From Lodderomyces elongisporus (taxonomy: Eukaryota > Ascomycota > Pichiomycetes > Serinales > Debaryomycetaceae), in NCBI RefSeq assembly GCF_030384665.1, contig NC_083678.1, positions 372,001 to 436,000 on the forward strand: a stretch of 64,000 nt of DNA. The letters are read 5' to 3'. The notes under the pieces were generated by a model. The model had not been told where the DNA came from and did no database searches. It saw only the letters and a program-made list of their open reading frames with translations. Every line of letters starts with the position of its first letter. Position 1 is the stretch's first letter. Shown piece by piece: positions 54,401 through 61,075 of this stretch. The position numbers and the translations under genes are program-made.

Positions 54401-55244
54401 CCAATCGCGGAATAAGAATAGATCATCTTTGGAGAAAGGAATTGCCAAGAAAAGGAACTCCAGGAAGAAATCAACAAAAACATCTAAAGTCAATAGTGAT
54501 GGTGGCGACAGCGACGACGACGATGATGATGCTGATGCTGCTGCTGCTGCCAAGGCACATCGGAAAAGACGCGTTCCGAGAGACTTACTTTTTGAAGAAC
54601 CCAAACCTTTGCGTTCAGCCGAGTTTATTAACGATTCCGATGATGAATCAGATGATGAGAAGAATGCCGAGTTTTTTGCTCGAGAGGAGAGATTGAGACA
54701 ATTATTGAATCAAACAGGTAATATTACTGATGCGCAAAAACTCGAAGAGTTCAAGAAAGTTTGGCAGCAATACTCAAAAACAGGTGGATCAATCATGCAG
54801 GATGCGGTTGCCAACGCTGTGAAAGAAGTGTCCTTGTTTATCTCTGATGGTGATGATGATGATGACGATGGCAACGGTAATGAAAATCAGAAGGGGAAGC
54901 GCAAAAGGACGCGGGATGAAGCTGACGATTTTGATGGTGTATCTACTATTTTGGATTCTGTACAGAGTCAAGTACTGGATAATGGCAGCTCACAAGGTAA
55001 CTTTGCTAGTGATGCGGAAGTATACCATGCATCTTCAAACACGTCCGACACTGAACTAGAGACCAATAAACGAGCTAAAATAGACGATGCAGAAGAAAAA
55101 GAAGATGAAGGAAAAGGAGAAAAAGAGGAAGACGATAATGCTGATGAGGATGAAGATGAAGATGAAGATGTTGATGGCGAGGAGTCATTTCCAGTAGTGC
55201 ATCATAAAAAGAAGCGTGCCATTATCAGCGACGATGAAGAGTAG
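51474..55244 (+). CDS. TOF1: Replication fork protection protein Tof1 (Timeless family)
   Basis: Predicted 1256-aa Timeless-family protein, close to yeast Tof1 (1238 aa), which with Csm3 and Mrc1 stabilises stalled forks, sets fork speed and recruits topoisomerase I. The N-terminus is acidic ([20 protein letters not shown]). The Timeless domain (about 95-375) includes [54 protein letters not shown] and [15 protein letters not shown]. An Ala/Thr run (about 395-420) interrupts it before [14 protein letters not shown]. Conserved helical repeats continue to about 905 ([40 protein letters not shown]). The C-terminal 350 residues are charged and disordered, with repeated Asp/Glu runs and basic patches and a [15 protein letters not shown] tract. 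An ACGCGT box precedes the gene. The stop is 47 bp from that of the convergent AVT2-like gene. Confidence 0.92.
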   Translation: [1256 protein letters not shown]

Positions 55245-55291
55245 AACTGGTTCTATACATATATTAATCTAAGTACAAGTCTAATTTATTT

Positions 55292-56944
55292 TTAATCAAT
55301 GACGCAATGACCGTTACCATCTCCATTCTTTAAAGCATCTCGAATAGTCATGGCCGAGGAGATAAACATGACTGCGAACCCAAACACTATACATCCTACA
55401 CTGGGCAAAGCCTTGTGTAAAATGAATCTCTTGCGTTCCAGTGATGTCGATGTCTTCCAATCGATTTGCATCCATGATAATCTATAATAACACATTGGTG
55501 GAATTATATATGCCATTAAGCTTGCCGAGGTGGCACCAATCAATTCCAAAATCATTCCCAAATTACAAGTAAATAAACTAACACTCATTGAACTAAACAC
55601 AAGTATTGTAGTAATGAAGAAATGCTGTCTTGTAGAGAGTTCCAATTCTGACGCACTAGTGACTCCTTCTTGTCTTCTTGCCTTTCTAGTTAACAAAATA
55701 TCTTTAATCACATCTCTAACAACAAAGATCTCCAATGGGAAAGTGGTCAACATGTTTAATCCAAAACAGAATCTGGCAACATTGATCCAATTATCGGTAC
55801 TTTTGAAATTGTTCAAGATATTCCCCATTGTCAAATTACCAAAGTTTAAGAACCCGTTGAGGCCCATAATCATACAAAACACCATACTGATCATGCATGA
55901 CATGTGAGTCAATTTGGTAAATTTTGCCAAACTGGCATTCTTCATTGAATTATAGATAAACATGGTATTGTGGTGACATACCAAGGCAAAACTAATCACT
56001 GAAATGCCCTGAAATATATTGTAGTTGAAAAACCATTCATGTGTAGAAATGGCACCTCTTAGAGTTGGCGAAATAAATGGAGCACGTGCAACCGTAAGCA
56101 CAACAATCACAAGCATCCCAAATAAGGCAAATGCCGAGGCCTTGGCCAATTTTGAAATATCGCGATTTAAACTCAATGGGTACGAGATACATGCGGTGAA
56201 CAATACTATTATTGTATTTCGTTGAAACAACCACAGCATAGATCCACTGGTAATCAGCTCTGGGATGAATGCTTTGAGGACATGAGGGATAGTATCGCCG
56301 ATAATCACGCAAAATGCCATGCATCCACCATATGCAAATGAACTGATTGCAACAAGCAAAACAATCTTTCCCCACATCCCAAAGCAGTAGTTGACCGTAT
56401 CCTGATACGATTTGGAATGTTGTGCCAAAATCAGGTTTTTCACAATGAGACATAGCGTCCAATCAATCAATACTGTTAACAAGATCATCACAAGGATTCC
56501 ACCGAGAAACCCACTGTTTTTAAAAGCCAAAGGCTGGCCAATAATTCCTGCGCCCAAAATTGAGTTGGTCATGTTCATAAATGCCATTTTCATATTTGAT
56601 GTCCCATCATTAATGGAATCAAATGGGTTGGTTATGCTATCATGAATGAGGCCACCATCTTCGTCATTATCACTGTTGCTATTGCCGTTAATGTTTACTT
56701 CGTAGTCCAAATTGTTTAATGTTTCGAGCTCAAACTCGTCTCCTGCATCCTGGCCATGATATTTTCCTGTAGCACCATTTTTGTAATGTGGGTGGACAGT
56801 TTCATGTGATCGCCTATGTAATTGTTCAGGAAAAACAGTAGAGTCTGTGCCTAGTGACCCGCTGGGATCGAGATCCAAATTCAGTTCCTCGTTCTGTGCA
56901 AGTGAAGTGTAGGAGTTCTTGGTAATCGTAGTTGACGGCGCCAT
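55292..56944 (-). CDS. AVT2: Vacuolar-type amino acid transporter Avt2-like
   Basis: Predicted 550-aa amino acid/auxin permease family transporter (SLC36/38-like). An acidic cytosolic N-terminus of about 115 residues precedes roughly eleven membrane segments. The signature begins MAFMNMTNSILGAGIIGQPL, then GFLGGILVMILLTVLIDWTL, SSFAYGGCMAFCVIIGDTIP and a FALVCHHNTMFIYNSM block, all closely matching yeast Avt2. Avt family members move neutral amino acids across vacuolar or internal membranes; the direction and substrate for Avt2 are not well defined. Residue 171 is coded by CTG (56434-56432): reading it as Ser gives LIVKNS, in line with the family's NSKLS pattern, and supports the CUG-Ser code. 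The ATG at 56944 is the first Met of the acidic leader. Confidence 0.85.
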   Translation of the reverse strand: MAPSTTITKNSYTSLAQNEELNLDLDPSGSLGTDSTVFPEQLHRRSHETVHPHYKNGATGKYHGQDAGDEFELETLNNLDYEVNINGNSNSDNDEDGGLIHDSITNPFDSINDGTSNMKMAFMNMTNSILGAGIIGQPLAFKNSGFLGGILVMILLTVLIDWTLCLIVKNLILAQHSKSYQDTVNYCFGMWGKIVLLVAISSFAYGGCMAFCVIIGDTIPHVLKAFIPELITSGSMLWLFQRNTIIVLFTACISYPLSLNRDISKLAKASAFALFGMLVIVVLTVARAPFISPTLRGAISTHEWFFNYNIFQGISVISFALVCHHNTMFIYNSMKNASLAKFTKLTHMSCMISMVFCMIMGLNGFLNFGNLTMGNILNNFKSTDNWINVARFCFGLNMLTTFPLEIFVVRDVIKDILLTRKARRQEGVTSASELELSTRQHFFITTILVFSSMSVSLFTCNLGMILELIGATSASLMAYIIPPMCYYRLSWMQIDWKTSTSLERKRFILHKALPSVGCIVFGFAVMFISSAMTIRDALKNGDGNGHCVID

Positions 56945-57768
56945 ATTTGATAAATATTAAGCGAATGGTTGTATGAATGTGTGTAGGGGAGGGAGCGGGG
57001 AGAAGGGAGGTGAAAGGAGGTGAAAGAAGGTTGGTGTTGCTTTTCGAATACGTTGTTGGTCTCGTTGCTAATGCTGACAATTTGATATTAGTTCTATGTG
57101 ATCTATAAGCCTGGTCTGTGTGTTCATGAGTCTGTTGATCTTGTAGAAAACCTTTATCAATACTGGTGCGTTCTCTATGAGATCTCAATCACTGAGTGTT
57201 GACAAAGATTTTGTGTCGGGTCTAACATTTAAATTTTAAATTTTAAATCTTCTAATTTTTTTTAATTATAATTTTAATTATAATTTTTTTATTTTTTTGT
57301 TAGAAACGCGTAGATACAATTTTTACACCCCTCCTCCTCCTCCCCTCCTCCGGTTTATCACGAGCAAAAGTTGGAATATACAAAACCCAATATATATATA
57401 TATATAATTATATATATCACGTGCCACACATACAACAAGAAACAAGTCGTTGTTGGTTCTTCTACCCCCTAAAATCTTGTGTGATTTTATCTTGACACAA
57501 AACTGGAAAGAAAACGAAAAAGAGAAAAAGGGAAAAGAGAAAGGAGAAAAAAAAAATCATAAATCTATTGTACACATGCATCTCCAAATTCTGTCACCAT
57601 TTCCAACCTTCATCTCATCCCTTTTCGCATTATCTTTGTAATCTTATCTGCCACATATACAACTAAAATTCACTCCATCTCCTACATCTTCTATATTTTC
57701 CTTGATACTTGAACCTTCTCACCCTTCCCCACTCACTTACCCACTGTATTTCTGTTCATCACGTCATT
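56945..57768. other. Divergent intergenic region, AVT2-like / FYV7
   Basis: It contains ACGCGT at 57306-57311, a TCACGTG at 57418-57424 beside a TA repeat, AAATTTT-type repeats near 57228-57250 (reminiscent of the RRPE element of ribosome-biogenesis genes) and CTCATC near 57610. Short frames here start at TTG or lack domains. These elements suit the FYV7 promoter but are unproven. Confidence 0.5.
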
Positions 57769-58296
57769 ATGCCAAGACCTGACCATAGTAAGAAAAGATT
57801 CACCAATCGAAAAGAAACAAAGACAGCTGATATCAAAAGAGCACTTACTCATCGAGCTCGGTTGAGAAAAAACTATTTCAAATTATTGAAAAGTGAAGGA
57901 CTCGAAGAACATGAAAAGTTGAATTTAGAAGCAGACAAACGTTCAAATGATGAGGATGAAAGTGGCGACTCTCATGATGACTCAGCGAGCGATGAGGAAG
58001 TTGGTGACAAAGAACACACTGAGAAACTGATATCGAAAAATAAAAAACATAGCATTTCGTCAAAACAAAAACCATTGAATTTTGCTGAAAGAGCAGCAAT
58101 TGCCAAGCAGCGGAAAGAAGAACAGAGGAAAGCAAAACTTGCACAAGTCCAGGAGAAGCTCCAGCATATAGAAAAACAACAGAAAATTAGAGAGTTGAAG
58201 AAACAACAGTTGAAACAAAAGACAAAATACGGTCAACCAGTAATGGGACCAAGGATCAATAATCTACTAGATAAGATTAAACGTGATCATGTATAA
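57769..58296 (+). CDS. FYV7: rRNA-processing protein Fyv7
   Basis: Predicted 175-aa basic nucleolar protein starting at the ATG at 57769 (MPRPDHSKKRFTNRKETKT); the frame runs upstream to a TTG that is not a credible start. Fyv7 is needed for 18S rRNA production and small-subunit assembly. Visible features are the N-terminal basic segment with ADIKRALTHRARLRKNYFKL, an acidic spacer (DEDESGDSHDD...DEEVGD, about 63-85), a long Lys/Glu/Gln coiled coil (FAERAAIAKQRKEEQRKAKL onward, about 105-155), and the conserved end KTKYGQPVMGPRINNLLDKI. Length is near yeast Fyv7 (151 aa). It is divergent from the AVT2-like gene and convergent with the MCP2-like gene. Confidence 0.85.
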   Translation: MPRPDHSKKRFTNRKETKTADIKRALTHRARLRKNYFKLLKSEGLEEHEKLNLEADKRSNDEDESGDSHDDSASDEEVGDKEHTEKLISKNKKHSISSKQKPLNFAERAAIAKQRKEEQRKAKLAQVQEKLQHIEKQQKIRELKKQQLKQKTKYGQPVMGPRINNLLDKIKRDHV

Positions 58297-58466
58297 GAAA
58301 TAGATAAAATTCAAATGAAATGAAATGAAGATTGAAAAAAATTAGGGTAAAGTTTAGAATAAATGCAGTTGTAGCAACAACCCCACCCCCTACCCCCTCT
58401 CTTGTCTACTATACTATTTATCACAATACACTGCATTTTCCTTTTAATACTGCGTCTGATTCTAAA

Positions 58467-58535
58467 TACATATATGTTCATATACATATATGTTCATATA
58501 CATGTACATGTACATGTACATGTATATGTACATAT
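58467..58535. repeat. ATATGTTCATATAC and TACATG tandem repeats
   Basis: Two copies of a 17-bp ATATATGTTCATATAC-type unit lead into (TACATG)n, which is self-complementary. The tract occupies most of the short gap between the FYV7 and MCP2-like stops. Confidence 0.85.
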
Positions 58536-58546
58536 CAATGTCTAAG

Positions 58547-60385
58547 CTAGAGGTAACGTAATTTCAATTGTCGAAGTTGCAAAGCAAAATCATAAAAGTA
58601 CAACTCGGTCAATCGATGACAATACTGAAACCAATTGCCCATTCTCTTGAGCGCCCAGTGTAAACCTCTACAGTGACTGTTTATAGTGTCTATGCCTTCG
58701 TTATAAACACTCTTGGCACAATAATTGGCCATAATAAGGAAAGTTCTCTCGGGTCCCAAATCAGTGTGAAGACACTCATCTAAACTTCGGGTGAGATCAT
58801 TGGTCTTGAGGATCAACAAAATCATTCTTGGAACACTGCTCAAAATATCCATGAGATCTTCAAGCACCCCACTTTGAGAGTCATTGAGCTGCGACTGGAT
58901 GTCGTTTATCTCATCAATGGATCTTTTCTTCTTCAATTTTTTGTCAGATAAGATGGCTTCAGGAGATCTTCCAGTAATTGCACTAATAAAAATCTTGAAT
59001 TTTTGTTCTCCATCAATACCAGCTAGTTTTTTGGTGTACTTTTTCATTTCGGGAATATTGTTGTCCAATACAGCTAGCCAAAAATGACTATAGTCACGTT
59101 TCATTTGCAATGGAATATCTCTGTAAAGCCCATGGTCGTACAAGATAATCTCAAAATTGTCTCTACTGTTCTTTGTTGGTTGCACACTTCGAATGGCTAA
59201 ATTCCCGCCATGAGGATCACAATGCAATCCTACATCGGGAGTAAAGATCATGTCATTAAAGATATGCGACAAGCAAGCGCTAACTTTTGATGGATCGATA
59301 TCGTGCTCTTTCAAGTATGTTAGATTGTCCAATCTAGATCCACTAACACACTCCATAATCAAAATTCTATTCTTTGCTTCAATGATCTTTGGAATTCGCA
59401 ACACAGGGTAATCTTTAAAATGCTTTGCTGTTCGTTGAGCGTTTTCTGCCTCCTTTGTAAAGTCCAACTCAACAAATATTGAGTTTTGTAGTTCATCTCC
59501 TAGCCAAGTTAGAGGGTATTCCGGAAAAGCCTTGTACATCAAGTCAAATACCAACTTGGTCATCTCAACATCAACAGGGACAAATTCCTTTAAACTAGGA
59601 TGCTGCACTTTTACAGCAACTTTTTGCCCATTGGATTTTAATCTCGCGATATGCACCTGTGCCAAACTGGCCACGCCAATCGGCGTTGGATCAAACTCAC
59701 TAAAAATATCCAGCAATGAAACACCCAAATCGCTTTCAAACATCGATTCAATCTCTTCAACCGAGGAGCGGGGACACTGATCTTGGAGAGGTATCATTGT
59801 GTCAGTCCACTCACGAGGTAGAAGATATGTCAAGGCCGTTATGTGTTGTCCCAATTTGATATATATACCACCATTCTTTTCCAACGCTTTCAAAGTAATT
59901 TCGGCTGCTTTCTTGTGGGTCCTTGAAAGCTCTTGCAGTCGCTCTTGTGGAGTATCAAATTTCCTATCCAAAACTTCCTTGTACAAGGCAAAACAACGAA
60001 CCATGGCAACAGTAACTACGTTGACTCTTTTGATTGTCAAAATAGCGTGTCGAAATTTTTCATTGGTATAGTATAACGCTGTTGCACCTAAGCCAATGGC
60101 GATACCAAACCGAAAAAAGTTGTAATAGCGTCTTTTGTTAGATTTGACCTTGCCTCTTGCTACTGTTGGTGGAACATTTTTGGAAGCAGTTACAGTGGTT
60201 GTTTTGATTGAAGTTGAAGTTGCATTAGTATTTGTAGAGGTAGAGTATGCGTATTTGTTAAGCTTTGTAGGTCTTGATATTGTCCCGAACCTGTGGAGCG
60301 CATGGCGAGAAAGAAGACTTGAACCCAATGGTAATGGCCTGGCAACACTCTGTCGAAGAGGATTCAATATGTTTATCATCATCAT
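58547..60385 (-). CDS. MCP2: Mitochondrial UbiB/ADCK-family protein Mcp2 (Cqd2)
   Basis: Predicted 612-aa ABC1/ADCK atypical kinase. The open frame runs to a GTG; the ATG at 60385 (MMMINILNPLRQ) is taken, giving a basic mitochondrial leader. A hydrophobic anchor lies near 93-110 (FFRFGIAIGLGATALYY). The UbiB core has KxGQ in GGIYIKLGQHITAL, the alanine-type loop in IGVASLAQVH, the catalytic-type Lys in VAVKVQHP, the ELDFTKEAENAQ segment, HCDPHGGNLA (catalytic loop) and a DHG metal motif in ILYDHGLYRDI. This pattern, with PLQDQCPRSSVEEIESMF, fits yeast Mcp2 (Cqd2, ADCK1-like), an inner-membrane protein affecting coenzyme Q distribution and lipid balance. The second family member Cqd1 and Coq8 are less likely. 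It neighbours the Hap1-like gene. Confidence 0.85.
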   Translation of the reverse strand: MMMINILNPLRQSVARPLPLGSSLLSRHALHRFGTISRPTKLNKYAYSTSTNTNATSTSIKTTTVTASKNVPPTVARGKVKSNKRRYYNFFRFGIAIGLGATALYYTNEKFRHAILTIKRVNVVTVAMVRCFALYKEVLDRKFDTPQERLQELSRTHKKAAEITLKALEKNGGIYIKLGQHITALTYLLPREWTDTMIPLQDQCPRSSVEEIESMFESDLGVSLLDIFSEFDPTPIGVASLAQVHIARLKSNGQKVAVKVQHPSLKEFVPVDVEMTKLVFDLMYKAFPEYPLTWLGDELQNSIFVELDFTKEAENAQRTAKHFKDYPVLRIPKIIEAKNRILIMECVSGSRLDNLTYLKEHDIDPSKVSACLSHIFNDMIFTPDVGLHCDPHGGNLAIRSVQPTKNSRDNFEIILYDHGLYRDIPLQMKRDYSHFWLAVLDNNIPEMKKYTKKLAGIDGEQKFKIFISAITGRSPEAILSDKKLKKKRSIDEINDIQSQLNDSQSGVLEDLMDILSSVPRMILLILKTNDLTRSLDECLHTDLGPERTFLIMANYCAKSVYNEGIDTINSHCRGLHWALKRMGNWFQYCHRLTELYFYDFALQLRQLKLRYL

Positions 60386-61075
60386 TAGTATCGTCACAAC
60401 AACAACAACAATAATAATAGTAATAATAGTAAAGATGGTAAAAATGACTCCTTGGTGATGTTGAAGATGGTGCTAGTATAGATCCGTTGTAAATGAGCGT
60501 GGAATTTATAGTGTTGCAAATTTATCAGAAGATAATTCACCAACTTAATGATGCAAAATAATTAGCCTTGCTTTTCCTACATACATGTGTAAATATATTT
60601 TTCTTCCATTTTTTTTATTTTTTATTTTTTATTTTATTTTTTTTATTTTATGAGTCGTTGCTCGTTTCACCCCACATTCCCAAACAACAGAGAATATACA
60701 AAATCCAAGGCAGATCGTAGCCAATGTGAATTGCTGCGATGGAACTAGACAAAAGTAGAATAAAATGCTCCATCACCTTAGGATAGAGCCAATCCCATTA
60801 AATAATAATACGCTAACCTATAAAAAGAACAAAATAAGAAAAGAACAAAATAAGAAAAGAAACAAAATAAAATAAATTTAAACAAAATAAGAAAATGAAC
60901 AAGAACAAGAACCGGAACAGGAACAGGAACAAGAACAAGAACATAATAACACAGACACCGAAACTTTGGTATTGATTATTGCACAACAATCTTGGGTAAA
61001 TATTTCTCACATTTAGCCTCACTCTAATCGGCACTTTTTTTCTTCGTGAGCAATGAAATTTAAGCCGCATCACTC
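60386..61075. other. Intergenic region between MCP2-like and Hap1-like genes
   Basis: It holds T-rich runs near 60600-60650, tandem GAACAAAATAAGAAAA-like units near 60827-60895 and (GAACAA/GAACAG)n at about 60896-60944. It should include the promoter of the MCP2-like gene and the 3' end of the Hap1-like gene. No gene was recognised. Confidence 0.6.
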
